DNA of 64,000 nucleotides from Serpentinimonas barnesii (GCF_000696225.1 NZ_BAWN01000005.1:55727-119726), one strand, 5' to 3'; positions 48,818 through 58,716 are shown, numbered from the stretch's first letter. Program-made: numbers and translations. The notes: generated by a model from the letters alone, not told the origin.

Positions 48818-49167
48818 GCAAGCCTTGGCAAACCTACGCGCTGCACATTCTCGATGCAGCCCAAAAAATCGAGGGCATCAGAAATCGTGGCGATTTGCTC
48901 ACCGATGAGGTGTTCTATGCGGCTACGCTGCGGCATCTCCAAACCCTGTCGGAGGCCACCCAAGCCTTGCCCCAGCAGTTGAAGGATTCGCACACTCAAA
49001 TACCTTGGCGCGAAATCAGCGGTTTTCGCAATATCCTCGTGCACAACTACTTGGGCGAGATTGATGCACTGGCGGTGTTGCGCGTGCTTGAAAACCAACT
49101 ACCCCAACTGGTGCAAGCCGTTCAATCCATGCTCGCCGATTCTGGGCACCGACACCCATTTCCCTAG
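48814..49167 (+). CDS. hepT: HepT-type HEPN ribonuclease toxin
   Basis: A 117-residue HEPN (DUF86) protein. The RNase motif R-x4-H-x-Y is intact (R72, H77, Y79, in [11 protein letters not shown]), and Y79 is the residue AMPylated by MntA in characterised pairs. It starts with GTG 48814 inside the mntA stop. It ends 7 bases before the guaA ATG, so the pair is transcribed within the guaBA unit. Confidence 0.93.
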   Translation: MSKPWQTYALHILDAAQKIEGIRNRGDLLTDEVFYAATLRHLQTLSEATQALPQQLKDSHTQIPWREISGFRNILVHNYLGEIDALAVLRVLENQLPQLVQAVQSMLADSGHRHPFP

Positions 49168-49174
49168 ACCCCCC

Positions 49175-50791
49175 ATGCTCCACGACCACATCCTCATCCT
49201 CGATTTCGGCTCCCAAGTCACGCAACTGATCGCGCGCCGGGTGCGCGAGGCGCACGTGTATTGCGAGGTGCACCCCTGCGACGTGAGCGAGGAGTGGTTG
49301 CGCCAGCAGGCCGCCAGCGGCCACTTAAAGGGCATCATCCTCTCGGGCAGCCACGCCAGCGTCTATGAAGTCGAGGACCGGGCGCCGCAGGCGGTGTTCG
49401 AACTCGGCCTGCCGGTGCTGGGCATTTGCTACGGCATGCAGACCATGGCGCAGCAGTTGGGCGGCCAGGTGCAGGGCTCGGCGCAGCGCGAATTTGGCTA
49501 CGCCGAGGTGCGCGCGCGCGGCCACACCGCCCTGCTGCGCGACATCGCCGACTTCCACACCCCCGAAGGGCACGGCATGCTCAAGGTCTGGATGAGCCAC
49601 GGCGACAAGGTCACCGCGCTGCCGCCGGGCTTTAAACTCATGGCCAGCACCGATTCCTGCCCGATAGCCGGCATGGCCGACGAGGCGCGGCGCTTCTACG
49701 GCGTGCAGTTTCACCCCGAAGTCACGCACACGGTGCAGGGCCGCGCCCTGCTGGAGCGCTTCGTGCTCGACATCTGCGCCGCCCGGCCCGACTGGGTGAT
49801 GCGCGACCACATCGAAGAAGCGGTGCAGCGCATCCGCGCCCAGGTGGGCGACGAAGGGGTGATCCTGGGCCTCTCGGGCGGGGTAGATTCGTCCGTGGCG
49901 GCCGCGCTCATCCAGCGCGCCATCGGCGAGCAGCTCACCTGCGTTTTCGTCGATCACGGCCTGCTGCGCCTCAACGAGGGCGATCAGGTGATGGAGATGT
50001 TCGCCGACCGGCTGCACGTGCGCGTGCTGCGCGTCGATGCCAGCGACTTGTTTTTGCGCGAGCTCGCCGGGGTGTCCGACCCGGAGCAAAAGCGCAAGAT
50101 CATCGGCCGCCTGTTCGTCGAGGTATTCAAGGCCGAGGCCGCCAAACTCACGGCAAGTGGTGCTTCAAAAACAAGCGCCAAGTGGTTGGCACAAGGCACC
50201 ATTTACCCAGATGTGATCGAATCTGGCGGGGCCAAGAACAAAAAGGCGGTGAGCATCAAAAGCCACCACAACGTGGGCGGGCTGCCCGAGCAGCTCGGCC
50301 TCAAGCTGCTGGAGCCGCTGCGGGATTTGTTCAAAGACGAGGTGCGCGAGCTCGGCGTGGCGCTCGGTTTGCCGCCCGCCATGGTCTATCGGCACCCCTT
50401 TCCGGGGCCGGGGCTGGGGGTGCGCATACTGGGCGAGGTGCGGCCCGAGTTCGCCGACTTGCTGCGCCGCGCCGACGCCATCTTCATCGAAGAACTGCGC
50501 TCGACCATCGAGCCGCACAGCGGCAAGAGCTGGTACGAGCTCACCAGCCAGGCCTTTGCCGTGTTTTTGCCGGTCAAGAGCGTGGGCGTGATGGGCGACG
50601 GCCGCACCTACGACTACGTGGTGGCGCTGCGCGCGGTGCAGACCAGCGACTTCATGACCGCCGACTGGGCCGAACTGCCCTACAGCCTGCTCAAGCGCGT
50701 CTCGGGGCGCATCATCAACGAAGTGCGCGGCATCAACCGCGTCACCTACGACGTGAGCAGCAAACCACCGGCTACGATCGAGTGGGAGTGA
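49175..50791 (+). CDS. guaA: GMP synthase [glutamine-hydrolyzing]
   Basis: Converts XMP to GMP. 538 residues: class I amidotransferase domain (about 1-205) with nucleophile in LGICYGMQ and HPEVTHT, ATP-pyrophosphatase domain with [10 protein letters not shown], and the C-terminal dimerisation domain ending PATIEWE. There is a slightly enlarged loop with [19 protein letters not shown] before [12 protein letters not shown] 49175 lies 7 bases after hepT. Confidence 0.97.
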   Translation: MLHDHILILDFGSQVTQLIARRVREAHVYCEVHPCDVSEEWLRQQAASGHLKGIILSGSHASVYEVEDRAPQAVFELGLPVLGICYGMQTMAQQLGGQVQGSAQREFGYAEVRARGHTALLRDIADFHTPEGHGMLKVWMSHGDKVTALPPGFKLMASTDSCPIAGMADEARRFYGVQFHPEVTHTVQGRALLERFVLDICAARPDWVMRDHIEEAVQRIRAQVGDEGVILGLSGGVDSSVAAALIQRAIGEQLTCVFVDHGLLRLNEGDQVMEMFADRLHVRVLRVDASDLFLRELAGVSDPEQKRKIIGRLFVEVFKAEAAKLTASGASKTSAKWLAQGTIYPDVIESGGAKNKKAVSIKSHHNVGGLPEQLGLKLLEPLRDLFKDEVRELGVALGLPPAMVYRHPFPGPGLGVRILGEVRPEFADLLRRADAIFIEELRSTIEPHSGKSWYELTSQAFAVFLPVKSVGVMGDGRTYDYVVALRAVQTSDFMTADWAELPYSLLKRVSGRIINEVRGINRVTYDVSSKPPATIEWE

Positions 50792-50889
50792 CACGGGGCT
50801 TGGGGCAGCCGTCGGGCCAGGCTGGCATTGCGTTCAGTGCCGCCTTGACGTGATGCAATGAGACCCTCTGCGCCCCGCACCATCTCTCG

Positions 50890-52368
50890 ATGTCACTAGA
50901 CCACGCCACCCTTGCCCTGCTGCGCGAGCGCCACCCGGCTTGGCGCTTGCTGGCCTCGGCGCATGCGGCGCTGGTGGCGAGCTTTTTGCATCGGGTGTTT
51001 GTGGCACCCAATGTGCGGGTGATGAACGAGGCCGACTTGGCCGAGGCGCTGGAAGATGAGCTGTACGCTTTGCGCGAGCAACTTGGCCCCGACGCCTACC
51101 CCAAGGCGGCCAGCGAGTACCTGAACGACTGGGCCGCCCCGGACAAGGGCTGGCTGCGCAAGTTTTACAAGCCGGGCACGGACGAGGCGCAGTTCGAGCT
51201 CACGCCCGCGACCGAGAAGGCCATCGCTTGGCTGCTCTCGCTCACCGAGCGGCCGTTTGTGGGCACCGAGTCGCGCTTGCTCACGCTGTTTGCGCTGCTG
51301 GAGCAGATCAGCGAGGGCACCGAGGCCGACCCGGTCAAGCGCCTCGACGAGCTGCGCAAGAAGCGCGACGCGCTGGAGGCCGAGATCGCCCGCGTGCAGG
51401 CGGGCGAGGTGGCGCTGCTCGACGACACGGCGGTGAAAGACCGCTTCCAGCAGTTCCAGCAACTGGCGCGCGAGCTGCTGGCCGATTTTCGCGAGGTGGA
51501 GCACAACTTTCGCCTGCTCGACCGCAAGGTGCGCGAAAAAATCGCGCTCTGGGACGGCAGCAAAGGGGCCTTGCTGGACCAGATCATGGGCGAGCGCGAT
51601 GCCATCACGGATTCGGACCAGGGCCGCAGCTTTCGCGGCTTCTGGGACTTTCTCTTGTCCAGCCGGCGCCAAGAGGAGCTGGCCGAGCGGCTCGATCGGG
51701 CGCTGGCGCTGCCGGCGGTGGTGGCGCTCAAGCCCGAGCCGCGCATGCGCCGCGTACACCACGACTGGCTGGAGGCGGGCGAACACACGCAGCGCACGGT
51801 GGCGCAGTTGTCGCAGCAAATGCGCCGCTTTCTGGACGACCGCGCCTTTTTGGAAAACCGCCGCATCCTGGACTTGCTGCACGGCATCGAGAGCCGGGCG
51901 CTGGGCTTGCGCGCGGCCCTGCCTGTGGGCACGGTGATGCACATCGACGCCATGGGCGCAGAGATCGAGCTGCCGCTGGAGCGGCCCTTGCACACGCCGG
52001 GCGCCAAGCCGCTGCTGGCGCAACTGGCGCTCGAGGTGGGTGCGGACGAGATCGACACCGCGCGCCTGTTCGACCAGATCGTGGTGGACAAGGCGCGCCT
52101 GCGCGCGGCCGTGCAAGGCGCCCTGCGCCGCCAGCCGCAGATCACGCTGCGCGAGCTGCTGCACGCCGAGCCGCTGCGCCAAGGCCTGGCAGAATTGGTG
52201 GCCTATTTGGAGCTGGCTCATGCCGATGCCGGCAACGACGCCTTGGGTGGCCTGCGCGCCGTGGTGGACGAAACCGTGCAAGAGCCTATCCCTTGGCAGG
52301 CCCGCAACGCAGCAGGCGCTGCCGTGACGCGCCAGGCGCGCTTGCCGCGCTTGATCTTCACGCGCTGA
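50890..52368 (+). CDS. jetA: Wadjet anti-plasmid/phage system protein JetA (DUF3375)
   Basis: Kleisin-like (MukF-like) subunit of a Wadjet SMC complex that recognises and cuts small circular DNA. 492 residues of the DUF3375 type: an N-terminal winged-helix part (HATLALLRERHPAWRLL, LHRVF), a long helical middle (about 150-240), and a C-terminal winged helix. It is the first gene of a gapless jetABCD operon starting 98 bases after guaA. A TTGACG at 50846 could be a -35 box but no good -10 is obvious. Confidence 0.92.
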   Translation: MSLDHATLALLRERHPAWRLLASAHAALVASFLHRVFVAPNVRVMNEADLAEALEDELYALREQLGPDAYPKAASEYLNDWAAPDKGWLRKFYKPGTDEAQFELTPATEKAIAWLLSLTERPFVGTESRLLTLFALLEQISEGTEADPVKRLDELRKKRDALEAEIARVQAGEVALLDDTAVKDRFQQFQQLARELLADFREVEHNFRLLDRKVREKIALWDGSKGALLDQIMGERDAITDSDQGRSFRGFWDFLLSSRRQEELAERLDRALALPAVVALKPEPRMRRVHHDWLEAGEHTQRTVAQLSQQMRRFLDDRAFLENRRILDLLHGIESRALGLRAALPVGTVMHIDAMGAEIELPLERPLHTPGAKPLLAQLALEVGADEIDTARLFDQIVVDKARLRAAVQGALRRQPQITLRELLHAEPLRQGLAELVAYLELAHADAGNDALGGLRAVVDETVQEPIPWQARNAAGAAVTRQARLPRLIFTR

Positions 52369-52386
52369 AATCGAGAGCAATTGAGC

Positions 52387-53106
52387 ATGAATGACCCACT
52401 CGATCACGCTTCGGCCCTGGCCGCCGCACCCAGCGCAGCGCCCGCAGCGCCGGAGCTGTCGCAACTCTTGCTGCATTTGCTCAAGGGCGTGCTCTACCGC
52501 GAAGAAGATGAGCGCCTATGGGCCAGCCTGCTGCGCTTGCAGGCGCGGGTGCGGGAGCAGGCCGCGGTGCTGTTGCTGGATCTGTTGCTGGACGAGGCCG
52601 AGGGCCACGCCTTTCTCAAAAGCCGCCCAGACCCGGACGAAGCCGAGGGCGCGCCGCGTCTGCCCAGGCTGGTGGCGCGCCGGCCGCTCTCCTACCCAGT
52701 GAGCCTGATGCTGGCCCTGCTCAGAAAGCGCATGGCCGAGTTCGACGCCGGCGCGGGCGACACGCGGCTGGTGCTCTCGCGCGACGAGATCGCCGAGCTG
52801 GTGCGCGTGTTCCTGCCCGATGGCACGAACGAGGCCCGCTTGATCGACCAGGTGGACGCGACCTTGGGCAAGGTGGTGGAACTGGGCTTTTTGCGCCGCC
52901 TCAAGCCCACGGCCGGCAGCAGCCAGCCAGCGCGGCAGGAGCGCGGCCACTACGAGGTGCGGCGCATCCTCAAAGCCTTTGTCGATGCACAGTGGCTGGC
53001 CGAGTTCGAGGCGCGGCTGGAGGGCTATCGCAGCGCCCTGTCCGCGGTGGCCGATGCGGCACCGGATGCAAGCCCCGCCGCAAACCAAGGAGCGCCCCAT
53101 GCTTGA
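52387..53106 (+). CDS. jetB: Wadjet protein JetB (DUF4194)
   Basis: MukE-like kleisin-binding subunit. 239 residues: ELSQLLLHLLKGVLYREEDERLW at the start, RRPLSYPVSLMLALLRKRMAEFDAG, and a winged-helix region with LGFLRRLK and YEVRRILKAFVDAQWL typical of DUF4194. I chose ATG 52387 over TTG 52381. It overlaps jetC by 8 bases. Confidence 0.92.
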   Translation: MNDPLDHASALAAAPSAAPAAPELSQLLLHLLKGVLYREEDERLWASLLRLQARVREQAAVLLLDLLLDEAEGHAFLKSRPDPDEAEGAPRLPRLVARRPLSYPVSLMLALLRKRMAEFDAGAGDTRLVLSRDEIAELVRVFLPDGTNEARLIDQVDATLGKVVELGFLRRLKPTAGSSQPARQERGHYEVRRILKAFVDAQWLAEFEARLEGYRSALSAVADAAPDASPAANQGAPHA

Positions 53107-56100
53107 GGCAGCGACGCTGGGCCTGGACTTCGTGGACGACGAGAGCCGGGTGGGCTTCAGGCTGCAGCGGCTGGAGGTGCTCAACTGGGGCACCTTCGAC
53201 CAGCGCGTCTGGCGCTACGAGCTCGATGGCCGCAACGGCCTGCTCACGGGCGACATCGGCTCGGGCAAATCGACCTTGGTGGATGCCGTCACGACCTTGC
53301 TGGTGCCGCCGCAGCGCCTGGCCTACAACAAGGCCGCCGGGGCCGATGCCCGCGAGCGCAGCTTGCGCTCCTACGTGCTGGGCCACTACAAGAGCGAGCG
53401 CAACGAGGTCACGGGCAGCAGCAGGCCGGTGGCGCTGCGCGATGCGTCGAGCTACTCGGTCATCCTGGCGGTGTTTCGCAACGAGGGCTACGACCAGGCC
53501 GTGACGCTGGCCCAGGTGTTCTGGCTCAAAGACCCGCAAGGCCAGCCCGCGCGCCTGTTCGTGGCAGCCGAGCGGGCGCTGGCCATTGCCGAGCACTTCA
53601 GCGGCTTTGGCAGCGATATCGCGGGCTTGCGCAAGCAACTGCGCGGCGCAGCTTGCGAGCTGTTCGAGGGCTTTCCGCCTTACGGGGCCTGGTTTCGCCG
53701 CCGCTTTGGCATCGAGCACGAGCAGGCGCTGGAGCTGTTCCATCAGACGGTGTCGATGAAGTCGGTGGGCAACCTGACCGATTTTGTGCGCAGCCACATG
53801 CTGGAGCCCTTCGATGTGGCCAGTCGCATCGAGGCCCTGATCCGCCACTTCGACGACCTGGACCGCGCGCACCAGGCCGTGCTCAAGGCCAAGCGCCAGT
53901 TGGAGCTGCTCACACCGCTGGTGGCCGATGGCCAGCGCCACAGCGCCCTGCTGGCCGAGATTCAGGGTTGGCGCGAGGGGCGCGAGGCGCTGCGGCCCTA
54001 CTTTGCCCGGCTCAAGGGCGAGCTGCTGGAGCACCGTCTGGCCTTGCTGGCGCAGGATGCCGCCCGGCTCGAGGCCCAGATCGAGCGCCTAGAGGCGCAG
54101 CGCGAGGCCGAGCGCCTGGAAGTCCGCCAACTGGAGCGGGCCTTGCGCGACAACGGCGGCGACCGGCTGGAGGAGCTGGCGGCGCAGATACGCCGCTTGG
54201 AGCAGGACAAGGTGCAGCGGCAAAAGCGCTCCGAGCGCTTGCACGAGCTGCTGGCCCGCATCGACGAGGCGGCACCCGGCGATGAAGCCGGTTTTTTGGC
54301 CCAGCAGCAGGGCATCGCCCAGCGTGCCGAAGGCCTGCGCGAGCAAATCGCCGAGCTGGACAACCGCGAACGCGAGCAGGACTTTGCTTTTCGCAAGGAT
54401 CGTGAGGAACACACCGCCTTATCCGACGAGATCGAGAGCCTGGAGCGGCGCAAAAGCAACATCGACGCCGCCCAGGTTCGCATCCGCGAGGCGCTGTGCG
54501 CGGCGCTGGCTATCGACGAAGGCGAGCTGCCGTTCGCGGGCGAGCTCATGCAGGTGCGCGACGACGAGCGCGATTGGCAAGGGGCCGCCGAGCGCTTGCT
54601 GCGCGGCTTTGGCTTGGCGCTGCTGGTGCCCGAGGCCCACTACCCGGCGCTGGCGCAATGGGTGGAGCGCCAGCATCTGGGGGCGCGGCTGGTGTATTTT
54701 CATGTGCGCCCAAGGAAGGCTGCGCAGGGCGCGGCCAGCCCACAGCCGCAATCGCTGCTGCGCAAGCTCCTCATCAAGCCCGATTCGCCGCACACCGAAT
54801 GGCTGGAGCAGGAGCTGCGCAACCGCTTCGACCTGGCCTGCTGTGACTCGGATGAGCAGTTCCGCCGCGAGGCCCGCGCCATCACGCGCGCCGGCCAGAT
54901 CAAAGACCCATCGGGCCGCCACGAAAAGGACGACCGCCGCCGCATCGACGACCGCAGCCGCTACGTGCTGGGCTGGAGCAACGCCGACAAGCTGCGCGCC
55001 TTGCGCGACCAGCGCCAGCGCCTAGAGCAGCAACTCGCCACGCTGGGGCAGGGCATCGCACAACTGCAGCAGGCGCGCAAGGAGCTGCGCAGCCGGCTGG
55101 ATGCCCTCAGCAAGCTGGAAGAGTTCACGCGCTTTGCAGACATCGACTGGATGAGCCTGGCGCGCCAGATAGCCACGCTCACCGAGGAGCGGGCGCGGCT
55201 GGAGGCCGCATCCAACACCCTGCAAGAGCTGGGGCGCCAGTTGCAGGCGGTGCAAGGCCGGCTGGCCGATACCGAAAGCAAGCGCGCCGAGGCGCTGGGC
55301 AAGCGCGGGGAGGCCAAGGCCAAGCGCGCGGCGGCCCAGGAACTGCGCGATCAGGCCAGCGCCGCCTTTGAGGCCATGCCGCTGGAGGCGCAGCAGATCG
55401 AGCGCTTGGACGGCTGGCGCACGCAAGCGCTGGGCGCGCATCAACTCTCGGTGGAGTCCTGCGACAACCGCGAGCAGGAGCTGCGCAAGTGGTTGCAGGA
55501 CCGCATCGACGCCGAAGACAAGCGCCTGGCGCGCCTGAGCGAGCGCATCATCAACGCCATGCGCGGCGTCAAGGAAGAATTCAAGGCTGAAACCAGCGAG
55601 ATGGACGTGGCCCTGGCGGCCCTGCCGGAATACGAGCGCATGCTCAGCGGCCTGAAAGGCGACGACCTGCCGCGCTTCGAGGCGCGCTTCAAGGAGCTGC
55701 TCAACGTCAACACCATCAACGAGATCGCCCACTTCAACGCCCAACTGGCGCGCGAGCGCGAGACCATCAAAGAGCGCGTCAACCTCATCAACCAGTCGCT
55801 GCAGGCGATCGACTACAACCCCGGCCGCACCATCAAGCTGCTGGCGCAGCCCAGCCCGGACGCCGAGATCCGCGACTTCCAGCAAGACTTGCGCGCTTGC
55901 ACCGAAGGCACGCTGACCGCTGCCGCCGACGAGCAGTATTCGGAAGCCAAGTTTTTGCAGGTCAAGGCCATCATCGACCGCTTTCGCGGCCGCGAAGGGC
56001 TGGCCGACGCCGACCGGCGCTGGACCGCCAAGGTCAGCGATGTGCGCAACGGCTTTTTGTTTTCGGCCAGCGAGCGCTGGCGCGCCGACGGGGCCGAGCA

Positions 56101-56533
56101 CGAGCACTACTCGGACTCGGGCGGCAAGTCGGGCGGGCAGAAAGAGAAGCTGGCCTACACCGTGCTGGCCGCGAGCCTAGCCTACCAGTTTGGGCTGGAA
56201 TGGGGGGCGGTGCGCTCGCGTTCGTTTCGCTTTGTGGTGATTGACGAGGCTTTCGGGCGCGGCTCGGACGAGTCGGCGCAGTACGGCTTGCGCCTGTTCC
56301 AGCAACTCAACCTGCAGTTGTTGATCGTCACGCCCTTGCAGAAAATTCACATCATCGAACCCTACGTGCACAGCGTGGGCTTCGTACACAACGAGGGCGG
56401 GCGCGACTCTAGGCTGCGCTGCCTCTCGATCGAGGAGTACCGGGCGCACCAAGCGGCTGAAACAAGGCCAAGCCCGGGCGCGGCCAGTGACGCCAGCGAC
56501 GCAAACGCGGCCGGTGGCGGCGCACCCGCATGA
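53099..56533 (+). CDS. jetC: Wadjet SMC ATPase JetC (MukB-like)
   Basis: SMC-family motor that extrudes DNA loops in Wadjet. 1144 residues. The head has Walker A GDIGSGKS at 51-58. A long coiled coil (about 270-480 and 660-900) flanks a hinge-like region (about 500-640). The ABC signature YSDSGGKSGGQKEKL begins at 1004, and Walker B is VVIDEAFG with D1049/E1050. ATG 53099 lies within the end of jetB. All ATPase motifs look intact, so the complex should be functional. Confidence 0.95.
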   Translation: MLEAATLGLDFVDDESRVGFRLQRLEVLNWGTFDQRVWRYELDGRNGLLTGDIGSGKSTLVDAVTTLLVPPQRLAYNKAAGADARERSLRSYVLGHYKSERNEVTGSSRPVALRDASSYSVILAVFRNEGYDQAVTLAQVFWLKDPQGQPARLFVAAERALAIAEHFSGFGSDIAGLRKQLRGAACELFEGFPPYGAWFRRRFGIEHEQALELFHQTVSMKSVGNLTDFVRSHMLEPFDVASRIEALIRHFDDLDRAHQAVLKAKRQLELLTPLVADGQRHSALLAEIQGWREGREALRPYFARLKGELLEHRLALLAQDAARLEAQIERLEAQREAERLEVRQLERALRDNGGDRLEELAAQIRRLEQDKVQRQKRSERLHELLARIDEAAPGDEAGFLAQQQGIAQRAEGLREQIAELDNREREQDFAFRKDREEHTALSDEIESLERRKSNIDAAQVRIREALCAALAIDEGELPFAGELMQVRDDERDWQGAAERLLRGFGLALLVPEAHYPALAQWVERQHLGARLVYFHVRPRKAAQGAASPQPQSLLRKLLIKPDSPHTEWLEQELRNRFDLACCDSDEQFRREARAITRAGQIKDPSGRHEKDDRRRIDDRSRYVLGWSNADKLRALRDQRQRLEQQLATLGQGIAQLQQARKELRSRLDALSKLEEFTRFADIDWMSLARQIATLTEERARLEAASNTLQELGRQLQAVQGRLADTESKRAEALGKRGEAKAKRAAAQELRDQASAAFEAMPLEAQQIERLDGWRTQALGAHQLSVESCDNREQELRKWLQDRIDAEDKRLARLSERIINAMRGVKEEFKAETSEMDVALAALPEYERMLSGLKGDDLPRFEARFKELLNVNTINEIAHFNAQLARERETIKERVNLINQSLQAIDYNPGRTIKLLAQPSPDAEIRDFQQDLRACTEGTLTAAADEQYSEAKFLQVKAIIDRFRGREGLADADRRWTAKVSDVRNGFLFSASERWRADGAEHEHYSDSGGKSGGQKEKLAYTVLAASLAYQFGLEWGAVRSRSFRFVVIDEAFGRGSDESAQYGLRLFQQLNLQLLIVTPLQKIHIIEPYVHSVGFVHNEGGRDSRLRCLSIEEYRAHQAAETRPSPGAASDASDANAAGGGAPA

Positions 56534-57738
56534 GCTGGACCACACCCGCCGACCTGCGCGCCCAGGTCCAGCGCCTGTGGGAGCGCGGCGATTTGCTGCG
56601 CGCGACGGTGGACGCGAGTGCTGTGGCGTGGCCCCTGCGCCTGAGCCTGAAAGCCCCGAGCGCGGCCGATTTGTCCGAGCGCTTCGAGGCGGTGCGCGAC
56701 TGGGTGCGCGCCGTTTCCGACACGGAGCAGGTGCGCATCGAATGGCGCGATTGGAACCATCGGGTACAGGGCGCGCAGCGGCTACCCGACACGGTGTGGC
56801 TCGACTCCCTGCCAGCGGCCTTGGCCTTCATCGGCAAGGCGCGCCAGGCCCAGCGCTTCCAAGCGCTGTGGCAGCAAACGGCCGCCGTGCAGCCCGCGCT
56901 GCTGGTGTGGTTGCGCAAGCGCCCGCTGCAGGCGCTGGACTTGGCCGAGCGCTGGGAGCGCCTGCTGGCCGTGGCGGCCTGGTTGCAGGCGCACCCGCGC
57001 CCCGGCGTTTATCTGCGCCAAGTGGACGTGCCCGGCGTGGACAGCAAATTCATCGAGGCGCATCGGGGCGTGTTGGCCGAGCTGCTGGACTTGGCGCTGC
57101 CGCCAGAGCACATCGAGACGGGAGCGAGCGGCGTGGCGCAGTTCACGCGCCGCTTTGGTTTTCTGGACAAGCCGGTGCGGATTCGGTTTCGCCTGCTCGA
57201 CCCGGCCCTGCCGAGCCTGCCCGGCCTGGCCAACTGCGCAAGCTTGCCCGGCTTGCCCCATGGCGCGCTGCTGCCCGACCTCACGCTCGACGCGGCCAGC
57301 TTCGCGGCGCTTTCCTTGCCCATCGAGCGCGTGTACATCACCGAAAACGAAACCAATTTTCTCGCCTTTCCGCCGCTGGATCGGGCCATCGTCGTCTTTG
57401 GTGCGGGCTACGGCTGGGAGGCGCTGGCGCGCGCCGCGTGGTTGCAGCGCTGCCGCCTGCACTACTGGGGCGACATCGACACCCACGGATTTGCCATCTT
57501 GGACCATTTGCGTTGCCACTTCCCGCACGCCGCGTCCTTGCTCATGGACCGCCAGACGCTGCTGGCGCACCGCGCGCACTGGGGCGAGGAGCCCGATCCG
57601 GTGCGCCACGACCTGGCCCGCCTCACGCCCGAGGAGGCGGCCGTCTATGACGAGCTGCGCTTCGATCGCCTGCAGCCTAGGCTGCGGCTGGAGCAGGAGC
57701 GGGTGGGGTTTGGGTGCTTGATCGGGCGGCTGCGCTGA
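56530..57738 (+). CDS. jetD: Wadjet nuclease JetD (toprim, DUF3322/DUF2220)
   Basis: Topoisomerase VI A-like nuclease that cleaves the target DNA. 402 residues: an N-terminal DUF3322 part (about 1-190), then a C-terminal toprim domain with the acidic residues E272 (YITENETNF) and D315/D317 (WGDIDTHGF). The start overlaps the jetC stop (ATGA). Gene order jetA-B-C-D and all motifs match type I Wadjet. Confidence 0.93.
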   Translation: MSWTTPADLRAQVQRLWERGDLLRATVDASAVAWPLRLSLKAPSAADLSERFEAVRDWVRAVSDTEQVRIEWRDWNHRVQGAQRLPDTVWLDSLPAALAFIGKARQAQRFQALWQQTAAVQPALLVWLRKRPLQALDLAERWERLLAVAAWLQAHPRPGVYLRQVDVPGVDSKFIEAHRGVLAELLDLALPPEHIETGASGVAQFTRRFGFLDKPVRIRFRLLDPALPSLPGLANCASLPGLPHGALLPDLTLDAASFAALSLPIERVYITENETNFLAFPPLDRAIVVFGAGYGWEALARAAWLQRCRLHYWGDIDTHGFAILDHLRCHFPHAASLLMDRQTLLAHRAHWGEEPDPVRHDLARLTPEEAAVYDELRFDRLQPRLRLEQERVGFGCLIGRLR

Positions 57739-57739
57739 G

Positions 57740-58360
57740 TCAGTTCAGGCTGGTCGGCAAACACTTGATGCCCGCCATCCCCAAGTTTTTCTGGCTGATG
57801 TGGGTGCTGAATAGGGGCAATAAGGTTTGCACATTGGTGTCAAAGCTGTGCCGCCACATGACTTGCAGCTTCTGCAATGCGTTTTCATTGCGGTAGATGC
57901 TGCCGTCCCAGTCGATGAGCATCATGGCCACATCACCGTCATCGGCCAGCATGCACAGCAGGGCGTCATCGGCGTCCTTGTTCAGCGATGCCTTGAGCTC
58001 GGCTTCATGGTCGGCCAGAGCTTCAACGTACAGGTCGAGGCTCAGAGGCTTGCGCCCGGACAGCGCCGAGAGCAAATCGGCTGCAATTTTCTTCTTGCGC
58101 GTCATTGTCGGTATTATCAACCACCGCTTGGTCTTTGAAGCTCCCAAGAGGTGTCCGTCCGCAAGAACGCAGTCCCAGATTTGGATTATTCGGCCGTTAT
58201 CGCGGACATTCGTCAGATTAAGCGGACAGCCAGAGGCGATGCTTTCGATATGTGTGACTGGCAGCCAGTGGCCATCCGAGTCAGCGGACAGGATGGCAAC
58301 ACTCGCAGGCAATGCACTTGCATCGACAAGACAAGGCGTTTGCATTACCATGCAAGTCAT
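57740..58360 (-). CDS. Hypothetical protein beside Wadjet
   Basis: Not recognised. The frame gives 206 residues from ATG 58360, which has AAGGGA just upstream, but an internal ATG at 58105 (MTRKKKIAADLLSALSG, 121 residues) may be the true start, because the upstream part would overlap the prlF promoter palindrome. The C-terminal part is acidic and helical (ALADHEAELKASLNKDADDALLCMLADDGD), then VAMMLIDWDGSIY. No membrane segment. It converges with jetD with one base between stops. Confidence 0.5.
   Translation of the reverse strand: MTCMVMQTPCLVDASALPASVAILSADSDGHWLPVTHIESIASGCPLNLTNVRDNGRIIQIWDCVLADGHLLGASKTKRWLIIPTMTRKKKIAADLLSALSGRKPLSLDLYVEALADHEAELKASLNKDADDALLCMLADDGDVAMMLIDWDGSIYRNENALQKLQVMWRHSFDTNVQTLLPLFSTHISQKNLGMAGIKCLPTSLN
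58340..58355. promoter_or_regulatory. Palindrome upstream of prlF, candidate operator
   Basis: TTGCAT-TACC-ATGCAA is a perfect 6-bp inverted repeat ending 31 bases before the prlF ATG. A further TTGCA lies about 20 bases upstream. AbrB-fold antitoxins repress their own promoters through such palindromes; binding is inferred. Confidence 0.5.
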
Positions 58361-58386
58361 CCATCCCTTTTTAACCGGAGAGCGCC

Positions 58387-58716
58387 ATGGCTGCTACCCT
58401 CGAAGTCGAATCCACGCTAACCGACCGCTACCAGACCACGGTGCCGGAAACCGTGCGCCGCGCCCTTCGTCTGGGCAAGCGCGACAAGATCCACTACACC
58501 ATTCGCCCAGGCGGTGAGGTCGTGCTGACACGTGCCGAACCCTCCGAGGCAGACGATCCGGTGCTTGGGTCTTTCCTTGGTTTCTTGGCCCGCGACATCG
58601 CCAGCCACCCTGAGCGGCTGCAAGCCGTCGACGCCCGCTTCGTGCAACGCCTCCAATCGCTGACCGGCGGAATTGAAGTCGATCTCGATGCCCCCTTGTC
58701 GGCGGACGATGAATGA
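58387..58716 (+). CDS. prlF: PrlF-type AbrB-fold antitoxin
   Basis: A 109-residue antitoxin with an N-terminal swapped-hairpin AbrB domain (STLTDRYQTTVPETVRRALRLGKRDKIHYTI) and a C-terminal toxin-binding region (VLGSFLGFLARDIASHPERL). It matches the PrlF/SohA antitoxin of E. coli PrlF-YhaV. GGAG lies before ATG 58387. Overlaps yhaV by 4 bases. Confidence 0.93.
   Translation: MAATLEVESTLTDRYQTTVPETVRRALRLGKRDKIHYTIRPGGEVVLTRAEPSEADDPVLGSFLGFLARDIASHPERLQAVDARFVQRLQSLTGGIEVDLDAPLSADDE

Noticed and set aside
50890..57738. jetABCD as a MukBEF chromosome-segregation operon
   Set aside because: The DUF3375/DUF4194 types and the adjacent toprim nuclease JetD define Wadjet; MukBEF has no such nuclease and is not expected in this order.
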